Origin: Penicillium oxalicum
Taxonomy: Eukaryota > Ascomycota > Eurotiomycetes > Eurotiales > Aspergillaceae
Direction of reading: 5' to 3'
Assembly: GCF_001723175.1 (NCBI RefSeq)
Contig: NC_064650.1
Coordinates: 4,836,001 to 4,900,000, forward strand
DNA: 64,000 nt
Shown: one piece after another, positions 26,001 to 38,825 of the stretch
Position numbering within the stretch: position 1 is the first letter of the stretch
How the letters are laid out: every line of letters begins with the position of its first letter
Notes under the pieces: generated by a model
Seen by the model: only the letters and a program-made list of their open reading frames with translations
The model's database searches: none
What the model was told of the DNA's origin: nothing
Program-made: the position numbers and the translations under genes

Positions 26001-29000
26001 GGTCGACTTTGTCCCCACTGAGGCGTGTTTAGGTTCATGATCACGGGATTCAAGCGTTTTTTCTCCCCGGAGCTCAGTGCCATCGTCCAGCACTGCAAAC
26101 GGCAAGCTCTAAACCCCCTTCCCTGGAAAGAGGATCAAATCAAAAGGCGTTTGAGAAGAGGAAAAGGGGGGCTGGCCACGTAGCGGTCGATCGTTACCCA
26201 CCGGCCCAGTCTTCGTCATTCAATAGTCTTCCCGAAAAAGAACATGTGGCGGCGGATCCAAGCGCCGCGACGGGCGGGTTTGAATGGTTTCAGGTTTTTT
26301 TTTTTAAAGTTAGGGAAACGGGGGATTCACCACTAGTGAGGATCTTTCTCACTAGAGTCGACAATCATTGACTGTCTAGTCCTCTCTCGGAATCAGACCT
26401 GGATGTCCGAGAAGCTTGGCGCTTTGGATGAAAGACCATCGGTGCGGAGAACGCGAGAAACGTAAAGAAGGGGGGGGGGGGGGAATAAAGTACAAAAAAA
26501 AGAAAAGGGATCACCCTACAGGATGCACACTGGGCTGAATTGGGCCCGCCGTCAGACGGCACAGGGAAGAACGCTATTCCCCTTTTTACCTCTAAAAAGG
26601 GATGATGGGAGAATAATTTTTTTTTTGAAATTTAACGTTGAAGAGAGAGAGAGAGAAAAGAAGAAAAAAAAGATCCACTTGCTGGTGTCCTGGATAGGGA
26701 ATGAGACTCGAGTCTCTCAATGTGACTAGCGTTCACTAATTGTCCTTTCGTGGGTCATGATGGATGTCCCTGACTTGAACGACAGCGAGATCTTGTTCGA
26801 GAACTCCTTTGGAACCAAACACTCGGGATCATTGATACCAGATTTCATTGCCATGTGCCCTGATCATGATCTTCGGGGATCTGACAGATGGGGATCGGGG
26901 ACCTTGGCTGAAGGTCCAAGCCCGGCAGGCTCACTTGGCCCCGTCAGTCTCTCGTGTGGAGAGCGGGACCGGTAGGTCGGTTTGGGGTCAATATGATCCT
27001 GTTGCGCACCGTCGACCGACTCGACACGAGCCCTTTCCTGTCCTACTACACTCCTGGACGTCTGGGGATTTGGATCTTGGGTGTGGACGTGACATCTCTG
27101 CAGCCACGGCCCCTGGGAACAGCCCTCCCCCCCCCAATTGATGCTTCACATTGTGTGCTACAACCTGCAGTCGGGCCCAGTGTGCATATGTACTTATACT
27201 CTCTCTGTTGGCCCGAGAGAGCCGCACCGACAGCGAGATACCAGGCGACGGCTAGGCGGCACAATCGCTACTCAATTTTGGCCCAACCGATACCTTGGGC
27301 TCCAGCATCCACCAGAGATTCCATCCCAATGGACCCAATAGACTTGATGGATGCGGTCAGGTGGAAGTGTAAAGGGAAATCAGGTACAAACGGGCCAAGG
27401 GGAATATCCCACTTGGAGCAATCTTCCTGGGGTAAAAGGTTGCGCACAGCGCACGACGGTATGAGCCGTGCTGACCACGAACCGTTCATTTCAATTGCAG
27501 ATCATCCTCCGTTCTGGGAGATGAATCAATAGATGGTGGGCGGATCCCCATCGAGAAACCCCTGACGCCCCCATCTGATATGTCGATCTCGAAGAGCGCG
27601 TGCAGTTCAATCTGCCGCGCTTTATTGCAGGAGCCGCATCACTTGAGGGAACGGACCCTTTTCAACGTGGTATTTCCATATATTGATCAAATCATCCTGG
27701 GCTTTCTCTTTTCCCCCCTCTGCAGGTCTTGAACTTTTGCCAAGTGGTACCTCTATTGATTGCAGAACGGGGAGTAGTAGAGAGAGTGGTAAACAAAATG
27801 GTCCGCGCTCCAATGGTCGGCCATCTTGATCGTGGATGTCCCCCATATTTGTGGTGCCCGGTCCAATCCGACCAGCCCACCGTGGCGCGGGCGGAGACAC
27901 ACTGGGCGCCTGTCAACTACAAGAAGAACAAAGCATGGCGGGCTCCATCTGTGGAGATGGCCATACTGGGTATAGTGGAAGGTTAGTGATCCACCTTGGC
28001 ATAAGTTTAGGCAGTTGACTGCGAGGGGGCGCTCTGACTTTTCTTTTTGTTTTGGGTTTTTTCTTTAAGCGTACCACAACCAGATAGAGTTGATCATGGT
28101 TCATCTATCAGTCTTTGTATCCATCTCAAGTCGCTTGAAGGTTCTCCTTTGGCAAGACAACACTCCCACGACGGGGGCAGGTTCTCTCCTGTCCAGTCCA
28201 CTGGGTTGTCGTGGTGGATACCCTCAACTATTCACGAGTTCTTCGCAATCGTCCGGGCGGGGAGAGAAGCACCGATGAGGCAGGGCGCGCATGGTTCTCT
28301 ATTTTCGCTTTGCTTCGATAGATCTGATCTGGCTTAAACGTGAATCATGGTTGGAAGAGTGCCCAAAAAAAGAGATGAACCTGAAAAACCTGGATCTTTC
28401 ATATTACGCCAGAGTTCCATCAAAATCCCTTTTCTCGACAGACCGCATTGCTCGAGTCCTTTGACGCGGCTCGGCAATGTGTCGGCCAATGATGCCGGAC
28501 TAGCCTTCCCAATACACCGGATCGGTGGACAAGGATCTCTCTCACCTTTGGGATCCTTTTTGCTCTCTACTATCGGATCGAAGTCCCATCCTCACACACC
28601 TCAGTACTCAGGACCTAGTAGTCACATGCTTCCCGCGTAGGAAGAACTTACTTCACGGGCTATCGATGAGAATGGGCCATTTTTTCAAGACGGCAAAAAA
28701 TATTGAGTTTGGAAGAAATTCTGCCAATTTTCTTTCCCGCCCCCCCCCTCTCTCCTTATCCTGCTTTCTCAAACTATAGAGCGATGCAGCCGCAACAGCC
28801 CGTCGCTCCGGACTACTTTGTATCCCTCGTGTCGCACGTGCAAAACTCGGCATCGCATCGAGCCCGCGTCGACTCACGAGTTCCAGCCTGGAACCGATTG
28901 TGTGAACAGGATGCTTTGGACCAACGTTGACTTTTGACCCTCTGGACTTGGTCTGAGAGATTTGGAAGGCTCCTTCCTGCGCCCCGTGCTCCTGATGCTG

Positions 29001-32000
29001 ATGCCATGCCGATGGGAAGTGGAGCGCGGCTCGTAGTACAGTACAAGGGTTTCTGATACAGTCACGATTATTGCAACTCAGAGCCCAGTGGGATGGAGGC
29101 TTTGACAGCGTAGTGATATTGGATGCAGAGGCTCAGGCGTGGGACACTGGGTACCGCAAAGGATGCACTTATCGGCGGCAGAGTGTCTGATCCTATAGAG
29201 AACGCCGTCGTCATCATGCACATTTTTGGTCTCCAGGACCCTCAGCCTGGCGGGGGTTGGGGAATTCCTCACGACTGCGGCAGTCCGTCATGGACATCCC
29301 GTCATCTTGTGTGTAGAGAGAACTGCTCTCGGAGCATATCTCATCGAATGTCGTCAATCATCACGATACTGGCTCAAAGAGGGTACTGGTGAGTGACCTT
29401 TGGGGGGAATGGTTCGAGACGAGATGATATCATCTGCTCACAACCTTCTTGTTCAATTGGAAGGGGGCAGCCAATGCAAGGTGGTTTAAGCCCAACGACA
29501 TCATTGAGGACCCTGACGGGAAACGCTGATTGGTGCAACGGTCTGATGAATAAAAGATCCATCCTGCTTGAAGTGGTTCCAGTCGGCAGTCCACTGGTTG
29601 CAGTCTCCACCCCATTGACCCGTCCGGGTAATGTCCCTACGAGGTGCTCCAGGTGTGAGTGGAGCCTGAGGATGGGGAGTCGCTTTTGGACGGTGACTCA
29701 GCGACTCGGTGACCACTGCAGGACGACGGTAGCACGCTGGTTAGCTTAGCGCTCACGGCCCACCCGCGCTGCGGCCATAGGGGACGGATGCCAAGACGAT
29801 GGTCCATTCTTCTCTCTGAGGTGCCTCCAGCGACGCGTATGATCCCCATCTGTCTTTTTCCTCTTTGTTTTTCCGAACCCTCCTTGAGGAGGGGGGGGGG
29901 GGGGGTGCGGACCATCACCCACTGCGGTACCTGCCGCCTCCTTCTTCCCGATCTGGTATTTCTCTTCTCCTCGGATTGTCAAGCCCGTCGCCTCACGCGC
30001 TAAACCATCTATGGCCCGTGTCAATGGACTTTTTAAGCTCCCTGTGTCGACTGAAGCCCACTGGATCGACCATGGCTGAGGTGCGTCAAAATGAATCGTC
30101 ACTCATTTGTTGAACCCCCCCCCCCCCATCATCACGGGGCTCAGAGATGATTCATGCTGGCCCCTTCCTGGACCACCTGACATGGTCTTCTTGACTCGGT
30201 TTGCCTAGACCATTTTGCCCATAAACGGTTTCCCATATTCCCCCTTTATCAATGGAGGGGGACAGTTTCCTTTACTCGTCTTTGTGGTTCGCGGATGAGA
30301 CGTGATGCAGGACGATAGACTATGGGTACGTGTAGAGGTTGTGGCTTCCTTCTGGGATTGAATTTTCTTCTCCACCTACCTCAGGGCTCGCTCTCCAAAG
30401 ATTATTTTTTTTTTTCGCCTCTTGGTCCATACAGGAATGAGGTGAGTCCCGACAGTTGGGGGAAGGTTTGGGATCGGACGCCAATAAGAACCGGCATGAG
30501 GCGGTCTCCGCCGCCCCTCCTCTCCTCTCGTCTCTAATTGGGATGCAAGGATGTACCTGTGTAACCCCCTCCTCCCAGACACACCAGCAGGGAGCCAGCC
30601 TTGGTGTGAAGCTTAGTTTTGCTTTATTACCACAAGCTGGTCGAATCAACAATGCGAACATGGCCAGCTATGAAAGAGGGGGTGAATTTCTATCGGTGGA
30701 TGAGTGTCCCGAGTGTCAAAAAGAGCAGATCCCTCGCAGTGAATCACGTATCACCCGTCGTCTTAGAACAAAGTATATCGTCCCCCCCCTCCCAATCTGG
30801 TAATCTCGTGCTATGTTTGTGTTTGGTTCTTCATCCCTCTCGATTATGTGGGATCGCCAGAAGTCCCCTCCTAGACGGGGGCTTGCAAGCCTATCCTTTT
30901 TGGAATTCTGCAGTCTATGGAGTTGTATATTTTGACATCCCGCCGAGTCAACAATTTTTTTATTATATTTCAAAAAGGGGGGGGGGGGGGGGTTGATGTT
31001 CCCCGCCGTGCTGAAACGCGCTGTCTAAATTCACCAAACTTTAGTCGCTGGGTTGACTCTACCTTATCCCGACTCATCGAGTCTACCAACAGACTTTGTT
31101 GCGCTGTTGCTTTCCCTTTGTGCGATGGACCCGGTCCGGTCGCCTGGTGGGAGTCACGGCGAGTGGTGGTTGAGCTAGCCCTGAACAGGAATAGTTGGGT
31201 TTCAAAGGGGATTTGATTTGGGCTCCTTTGCGGATTGTCGGCATCCATGTCTTTCCAAAGGCTCCTCCCATATCTTCTTCTTGGGGTTGCAGCGAACTGT
31301 AGGCTGCTCGTTCGAGACTAGTGACAATCCTAACACGGCACAGCTAAGCCAATCATAAAGGATGCCTTGCGCCAGTCGGTGCTGGACACATTCTCCCTTC
31401 TCCACCGCCCGGTCACGGGGAAGGGGATGTTCGCTTTTCCGGGGCTCCCCAAAGATGCAAACACTCAGCGGCCACATCCCAATGCCTGCGCACCCCAAAG
31501 TTGACCCAGTACCTCTTCTACACTGAGAGGTGCTGGTTGCTGTACCAAGCCCAAGTTTTTGGAGCCCTACCTCTGGCTCCTCTTACCCCCTGTAAGCCCA
31601 TCACTTTGTCACCCGTCGCCCGTAGAGGGTCGCAAGCCCCCCGCCCCCCCCCCCCCCCATGAAGCCACCAGCAGCACGGTCACGACTCGCGGCACATTGA
31701 ATTCCACCACTGGGGGGGGAGACGGATCCGCCGCCAACGGCCAGCCAAACCTGCCAGACTCTCAACGGTCTCCAAATCCACTTACTACAACAACCACCAC
31801 CTGTATCATCATCATCACCACCACTACCATGCGATTTCAATCATGCATCCTCCAGCCAACCATATGAGTTCCTTCAGAGGACGATATGAAAGTTCACCGG
31901 GCCAACTTACGGGTTGAACTTTTGGACGTATGCTGGTCTCATGACAGAAGTGGTCCCCCTATACATCCCGTCCCTGTCCACGTCTTTGATGGACCTCAAA

Positions 32001-33500
32001 TTATGTAATGGTTCATTCTTTCGATGAATATTCTTGTCACGCCCTGGGTAGTTCCCATATGCAGACCAAAATCCTGGAGGCGGACTGTCTCTAACACTCT
32101 CCAGGGTTGACCCAGTATTTCAAATAGTAGTTCAGCTATCCGCCTGTAGAATCCCCATCTAGCTTCTTACGTTTTCTTTCTCTTGATCTCTCCCGCTCTC
32201 TCAGAGTGCGAGACAGATAACCACAAAAAAGAGGGCGCCAAAAGGGCAGCCAGGAGCGAGGGCGGATTTCTTGGGAGGGTGAATGGGTTTCCAGCGCCTG
32301 CCGAGTCACGCTACGACGATTCTGGTCAAGATGGAGTGTGGTGGTGTGGGTGTGACTGGACTGGGGGGTCGCATTCTTGCTGCCGCGTCAAAGTGAATCT
32401 CAACTGTACAGTTCCAACCTTCCATTCCTCACGGGGGGAGGGGGGCATAGTACAAGATTGGACCCAAGTGGTACCCTCCATTCTGTACCAATTATAGACA
32501 AAAAAGGCATCCACTTACGCAGCTTGAGCACTATCGAGTCTCTCGTGGTTCAGCATTTTTTCCTTCAGTCGGACACCATCCGTGGCGACAAATCATGTCT
32601 ACTCCTCTATTGAGAACGCGGCCTCTACACCATGAGATCTGAAATACCGATCCAACGATGGCCCAGGACTATCTGGTCATCCCCCCCTCCTTCTCCCCCG
32701 GTAGATGATTTCTATTCGTGGCCATGAGCCAAGTAGTTTATTTGGATTTAGCATGAGATCGTCAATCTCTCCGGCTCAAAGTCCATCACACACAGTGCAC
32801 ATCCCGAGCCAAGGGTCCGAGCCAGCGCGATCCATTCGCGTGGTTCAGAAGTACGAGTCTAGAAGAACTTCACATATATCCAGGCCCTTTGGATCTCCCC
32901 AGAACCTCGACGGGGGCCTTCAGCAATGGCGATTCATGCACGAGGTCTCCAACCACGCAGAAAGGAACGGATCCTTTGGTCTCCAAGCACCAGGCATCAT
33001 GATTATAGTTGCCCTCGAATGTCGGGCGACAGAAGGTGAGAAGGGTGTCAGTGAGACCCATCATTTTCTCCAGAGGCTTCGAAAATGGGAAATGCACATC
33101 CTGAGAAATCAGGGTACTTCCAACCCGACTGCAGGACGAAACAAAAACAAAAAAAAAAAAGGGAAACAAAAATGACGGGGATAACCGGAAATCCAAAAAA
33201 GAAAGAAATTCCAAAAGGACTGAGGAAAGGGAAAAAGAAATAGGAAAAAGAAATTCACCAGAAAGAATAGTGCCCTTTCTCTTCTTCTCCCCTCCCGTCC
33301 GAAAAAGAAAGTTACCTCAGCGGGAAAAAGAAGAGCTTAAAATCTGGCTTTTCTTCCCAAAGAGGAAACGTGCGATGGAGAAGGAAGCCGTCTGAAATTA
33401 CTTTGACCCGCAGGTATTTTGGCCCGCGGTAATAGCGTTTTCTGAGGATCTGCGACCTCCGACGGCACGTCGTCAGTGGCACAACCCTTGGTGGGATTCG
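26001..33500. other. Gene desert part 4: upstream DNA leading to flbC
   Basis: No gene supported. Long single-base runs continue: G14 (26470-26483), G15 (29891-29905), C13 (30115-30127), G16 (30977-30992) and C15 (31644-31658). Short trinucleotide-like CAT/CAC repeats occur near 31788-31830. The longest frames (26954-27532 plus strand, 192 codons; 32705-33175 plus strand, 156 codons) have no domain, no clear splice logic and shadow frames on the other strand. I treat the block as distal upstream sequence of flbC or as untranslated RNA. Confidence 0.55.
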
Positions 33501-33544
33501 ACTTGGGACTCTCATTTTCACCTGTGGTCCATCATTATTGATCT

Positions 33545-34233
33545 CATTATTTCTTTTTTTGGTGGCTGCGTCCACTTTTTGCTTTTTTGTTTTTATTTTC
33601 TTTTTCCCTTCCTGTTCTTTTTTTTTTTCCCTATTCTTTTCATTTTTCCTCTTTACTTTTCCACTTTCGGTCATTTCCCTCACTTTCTCTTTTTCTTTTT
33701 AGTCAATTTATTTTTTATTTTTCATTCCCTCTCCCTCTTTCTCATGTCCCTTTACGTGGGTGGATTCTCCACTGATGTTAGAACTGCCTGAGGAGTCCAG
33801 TCGACCGAGTTGGAGACGTGCGGCACACATCTATGCCCTGGATACCCTTCCCTTCTTAAGCTTCGCCGATCCCCGTTCCCCGGACTCATCTTTCTCTCTA
33901 TCACTGTGAACAACTCTTCAATTCTCATTACCTGTCTTGGGTACATTAGGACTGATCTTCGCACATCTTTCATCCCTTCTCCCATCTTCCAATACCTCCG
34001 GATCTACGCACTGCGGTCTTCCTGTCTTCCACTTCCCACCTGGGTCTCGTGTTTGCAGATCAACACCAGCCGATCATTCAACCCATCTTTCCAATCTTCC
34101 ACCAGTCTGGACAAGTCACCGTGCCGTCTTCCTCAAACGATAGGAATAACGCACGTTATCTGTGATCCTTGCTTCTTGGTGAATCTGTTCGCCACCTGAT
34201 ATATTTGAACTTCACGCTCGCCATTTCCCCCAA
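33545..34233 (+). promoter_or_regulatory. Pyrimidine-rich leader / core promoter region of flbC
   Basis: About 690 bp directly before the flbC ATG. It is strongly T/C-rich on the plus strand (33570-33750 is almost uninterrupted TTTTC/TCTTT), then CT-rich with ATCTTCC- and TCTTCCACC-type words up to 34200. Pyrimidine-rich tracts of this kind commonly mark the promoter core and 5' untranslated leader of filamentous-fungal genes. Several GT...AG possibilities exist, so a spliced leader is conceivable. The transcription start is not visible from sequence. Confidence 0.45.
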
Positions 34234-35423
34234 ATGACGATGGTAATGGAGAACCAAAACCGCCCTTATGGCGGCATGAGCTTCGACAATGTCTACCATC
34301 ACAATCCGCCCCAATTCACAGACCCGTGGGCGACTGCACACACCTCAGCTCATTCGACACCCCCCGTGTATGCGACCTCCATGGGCAACAGTGCCAGCAT
34401 TCCTGTCATCAAGCAAGAGGATGTCGCTCGCTCCGCCGCCATGTCCATGTCCTACGCCAACATTCCCGTCTCTGCGCCCTCCATGGTACCCAGCAGCAAC
34501 TATGCCACCTCCGGCTACAGTGCAGAGGTGATGGGGATGCAACATGAGGTTCCTCGAACGGGCTACGAGCAGGCCCCCGCCTATACTACCGCGCCTGCCA
34601 TGAGCAGCTACGCGCAAGCCAGCTATGCTCCCGCTGCGTATGCTCCCATCCACGCCACTTCACCGACGGATATTCGTCGCATTTCGCATTCGTGAGTGAT
34701 TCCTTCATTGCAAACTCTGGGAAATTTGGCGCTGACAGAGATATTCTCTCTAGTGATCGTCTCGCTTCATCGGCTTCCGCGCCAACTTTTGGAGACGCCC
34801 TTGATGCCAGTCGCGGGATGGTGGCTCTCAGCCAGGATCTGACCCCTCGCAATATCTACGGCCCTCGCGGCGCACGCAGCTCAACGGACGCCTACGGGTT
34901 CCCTACCAATCACTCATCTACCTCCTCCATCTCGTCCGGCAGCACATACCCCTACTACAGCGCTTCCGTCGGCTCCGTGGATTCATCAGTGACCGACTAC
35001 AGCTCGACCACATCCGAGTCCTACGAGTCGCGCACCCTTCCTCGCCCGACCAGCCTACTGGCCGGCAGCGCTCCCCCGGGGCCTCAGTCCATGATGAGCC
35101 AATTCAGCTCCAAGATGCCCTCCAACACACAAAAGAAGCACAAGTGCAAGGTCTGCGACAAGCGGTTCACTCGACCTTCTTCCCTTCAAACGCATATGTA
35201 CAGTCACACTGGTGAAAAGCGTAAGTCAACCCAGCTCTTCGTCTCCCCGAGCCGAGGAAAATCGCCGATCGCGAGTGAGCAATGGCTAATTTGTTCTCCT
35301 GTAGCATTTGCTTGTGACGTGGAGGGATGCGGGCGACACTTCTCAGTCGTCTCCAATCTGCGCCGACACAAGAAGGTGCACAAGGGTGAGAAGGAGGGTG
35401 GATCGCCCGACGACGATGAGTAA
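34234..35423 (+). CDS. flbC: C2H2 zinc-finger developmental regulator FlbC
   Basis: Nuclear transcription factor. In Aspergillus, FlbC is one of the upstream fluffy activators of conidiation, acting on brlA. Exons are 34234-34691, 34754-35220 and 35305-35423; introns are 62 and 84 nt with GTGAGT/TAG and GTAAGT/TAG ends. The product is 347 aa, close to the roughly 354 aa I recall for A. nidulans. The N-terminal 260 residues are low-complexity, rich in Ser, Tyr, Ala and Pro. At the C-terminus are two C2H2 fingers: KHKCKVCDKRFTRPSSLQTH...H, then FACDVEGCGRHFSVVSNLRR H...H. The linker TGEKPFAC is created exactly by joining exons 2 and 3. The tail is acidic (GSPDDDE). Start ATG 34234 follows a CCCCAA context. 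It stands alone after a 25-kb gene-free stretch, which suggests extended cis-regulation. Confidence 0.9.
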
Positions 35424-37488
35424 ATGCCGTTTCGGTTGATTTCGAAATGGCTCACTCAGTCCTTGTCAGGGCATATCCTTTCCTCACCCTGTGCACGAGT
35501 TCCCTTTTCAACATGTGTTCTTCATTCTGCGCGTCCAACAAACGCTCTGGCGCCAGATTTTTTGATACCCACCTTTTTTTAAGCTTCGTTTTCACTTTCC
35601 TCTTGTCGAGTCCACCAGTCCTTGTGCGACCGGCACACTCGCTGTCGTCGTGTCTGAGGATGTCTTACTGTACAACATCTTCTATTCTTCCCCCGTTCCA
35701 TCTTTGTGCGTTCGGCGACTACCATCTCCGGAAGCCGAACGATGAGTTCCACCAAAATAAGGGAGGGGACTTCGAAATATGCCATCTGGGACATATGCTG
35801 GGTTGGTTTCGAGTCCTTGTCGGGCTTTTGGCCCTTCAGGCAACTCACGCAGGGTCTTGCTCTTTGTGTGAGGCAAACCACACCATTTCCCACAGTGTTC
35901 AAATTTCGTGTGTCTTGCTTTTCACTTTTTGACCTTCTCTTTCCTTTTTCTTCCTGTTATGACCATAGAGGTGCCGGCTGGTTTTGTGTCCCCTGGCCAT
36001 GATGTTTGTCTTCCATTATCCCGTCATTTCTTTCCACTTTTTTTTTTCTTGTTTTCCCCCCCTCTACCCCAGTGCCCTGCACATTCTTCTGCGCCCCCTA
36101 TTCTTTTCTCATTCGCTCGCTAGACTCGGGGAGTCTCCTGTACTTGTTTACCTAACCTTGATACCATTGAGCCTGTGATGATTTGATGCGTTGTTGTGGA
36201 TATCCTCTTGTCTCCGTCCCCCTTCGATTCGGGGCTTTCTTTTCTTTTTCCTCCCCCTCTTCATTACTTTGTGTTGATTATAGCCTAATACTCTCTATCT
36301 TGCATATAATCTGCATCAACGAGATGAATTATGGAAAAAAACTTCAAATATCAAGAAACAAAAACCCCCTTTCCTTCCTCCCTACCTCGTAACCAAGTTC
36401 TTTGACTTAATTCTCCATCCCTGCCCCCTCCAACGTCCACGCGGTTGTTCAGACCACCCGTTGCATCAAGCCCCCCCCCCCCCCCCCAAAGCAAAGACTC
36501 CAAAGTACTTCCCAAACAGAGACCCCCCTGGAAAACAAAGAAAGTACCCAAGTCCCAGCGCAGAGATGAATCGCGCAGCATCAGGCAAACAAATCCCTCT
36601 AATCTCACCACCCCTTCAAACTTTACTCCTAGCCCCATTCCCTCGGAAGCCTCTAAGAGATCTCGTACTGCCAAAGTCACCTACGGGTTCTCCACCATCG
36701 AATGCCTTATTCTTGGGGGTAGACTCGTTCACATTTAGCTGGGTTGTCGGTGGAAACGGAAATCTCTCAATAATTGATATACCACTAAATTGTCTCCTGC
36801 AAGATGCAGGTGTAGGGTATGAATGTCATCTGAACCTAGGGACATGTACCAGGATGGTCTATGAGGGATTCTACGGTGTGGATGCTCTGTTATTAGTGGG
36901 GGAAGGGGGCGTTTGAAAACTATTCAAGAACAAGTTTCAATAGTGATGGATCTCTCAGAGTCTTCGATCAAGATCGAGCTTTTTTGGAATTTTTAGGGTT
37001 TTGGCTGTGAACTTATGCTTAATTCTGGTGATACATGATACGTTTTCGAGTCTTACAAGGACATGGATGCTGGGTATGGGATGGTAGCACAGCGGCTTTG
37101 GTTGGCTTGATGGATTGTGGATCGGGCTGTATGTGTAAATGGGTTTCTTTTTCTTTTCATTTTTTTTCATTTACTTTTTACTTTTATTTTGGGAAATGAT
37201 CGTGGGACGTTTCCATCGTCTCAAATCGGAGAGCTTTTTGAAAAGTCCATGGAGAGGGAAATCTAATGGGGATGATCATTGTCTGGGGATTGGGTAAATG
37301 GCAGATTTTTAAAAAAAGGCGAAGCCAAGTGAAGCGTACAAGTCCAGTCTGAGTCTGAAGAGGGCTCCGTTTTCCACCTTCTCTCGCCCAAGAATGACAG
37401 ACCGGGTCATGCGATAAAAATTAAATAAACGAGCGGGGCAGCACCAGGCGTGTTCCGGCTCCCATACAACTATTGCTTTTCGTCCATC
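35424..37488. other. flbC 3' flank and intergenic DNA
   Basis: About 2 kb between flbC and sec9 with no supported gene. The first 900 bp are T/C-rich and probably flbC 3' untranslated sequence. A C17 run sits at 36471-36487. An open frame at 36461-36916 (151 codons), with an overlapping 97-codon frame, begins in that C run and has proline-rich, domainless content; I do not call it. The 3' end of sec9 lies at 37489. Confidence 0.5.
36471..36487 (+). repeat. C17 homopolymer
   Basis: Run of 17 C in intergenic DNA between flbC and sec9. Confidence 0.9.
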
Positions 37489-38825
37489 TTAGCGGATTCG
37501 ATCGAGCTTTGCCCGATTCATGGCGATCTGATCGTCGACATAGTCGCTCTGTGGGGAAGAGTTAGTGACCATACACCTTGATGCAAGACCGGTAATGGGG
37601 ATAGGGTGGGGGCTTTACGAACCTTGCCTGTGATACGCTCCAGATGTCTGTTCTGCTCGTCCAATTCATGACCGGTGGCCTTGGCCAGACCGTTCAGTCG
37701 GCTGGCAGCACCGCTGAGAAGATCCAGATTTTGCTCAATCTCGTCCTCCATGGCTTCATCCTCGCTGTCCGCCTCGAACTGATACTTGGCACGTTCCGTC
37801 ACGCTCGCCTTTTTGCCCTTGCCTTGCTTGTTGGCCTCTCGGTCAATGTCCCGGAAGACCTTGTCCATGCGTGCGTTGGTCTGGTACGCTTCTGAACGAG
37901 TTCCATCGCGGAGGTCGCGCTCTTCGCGATGGGTGTTGAGGACACGTTCGTCCCGCTCTCGTCTGCGCGAAGCACTGGTGAACGGGTTGGACACGTGCAC
38001 CGCGAACATGCTCTTGTTGAGGGTCTTCAACTCGCGCGCCTTCTCCTGGGCGAGACGTCCCTCGATCGCGGCCATGTCGAGATTCTTCTCCGCTCCGTGA
38101 ATCATCTCACCCTGAGCGCCAAGCCGGGCCAGTGTCGACCGTCCCGTCTCCTCTGCCATTGCGGCGGCCCGGAGGGCGTTCCGAGTCGATGCCACATCTC
38201 CCTGTTTCACGAATTTCATCTCCTGCTTGGTGGCTTGGATCTGCTCTTCCTCCTCCTCTTCGGCCGTCAATTGTCGATCCTGATAAGTGGCCATGCTATA
38301 TTCATTGCTGCCGCCACCGTAGTTGCCGCCCTGTTCACCGGTCTGGTTGGGCGAATATGGAGGCGGAGCTCCGTTCTGAGTTGATTTTGTACGATCCCTG
38401 GCCCCGCCAAAGAGTTCATTCCGTGCAGCATCCGTCGTTCCAGGATCGTTGGGATCGGTGCTGCCTAGTCCTCCATAACCACCCGATCCGTAACGAGAAG
38501 CGCCAGCGCCATTGTTGTTACCATTACCGAAGCGGTCGCTACCGTAGCCGCCTTGATTCCCGTACGCGTTCGCCGAGTATTTGTTGTCGGAGGGAATATC
38601 GTGGGGGCCTTGCGCGGGGGCGGGGGATTGGCCTCCGCTCTGATAACCGGCCGGCGGGGATGCAACACCGGCTTGGATTTTCGCCTTGGTATAGGGATCG
38701 ATGTGCGCTGGCTGAGCATACGGATTGGCCGGTTGTGCAGGGCTCTTGTTCTTGGATCGAGAACCGAATAAAGCGCGGCGGCCGGAGTCTTCGCCGTCTT
38801 CGCTGGACTTTTTGAAGAGCCCCAT
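37489..38825 (-). CDS. sec9: Plasma-membrane t-SNARE Sec9 (SNAP-25 family)
   Basis: Qb/Qc-SNARE that pairs with an Sso-type syntaxin and an Snc-type v-SNARE to fuse secretory vesicles with the plasma membrane. Exons (minus strand) are 38825-37623 and 37548-37489, with a 74-nt intron (GTTCGT...CACAG). The product is 420 aa. The first 190 residues are Gly/Asn/Pro/Gln-rich and disordered, typical of the fungal protein. SNARE motif 1 (about 200-280) contains RLGAQGEMIHGAEKNLD. SNARE motif 2, split by the intron, contains ELDEQNRHLERITGK and ends SDYVDDQIAMNRAKLDRIR. There is no transmembrane segment, as expected. The start MGLFKKSSEDGEDSG at 38825 is preferred over an upstream extension to 39023 that has no family character. 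It is divergent from vps33, about 490 bp apart. Confidence 0.93.

Noticed and set aside
26954..27532. 192-codon plus-strand frame, the longest in the desert
   Set aside because: No recognisable motif, mixed low-complexity composition and overlapping frames on both strands; consistent with chance in GC-balanced DNA.
36445..36916. Proline-rich open frames next to the C17 run between flbC and sec9
   Set aside because: Two overlapping frames on the same strand and one opposite, all seeded by the homopolymer; no conserved-looking content.
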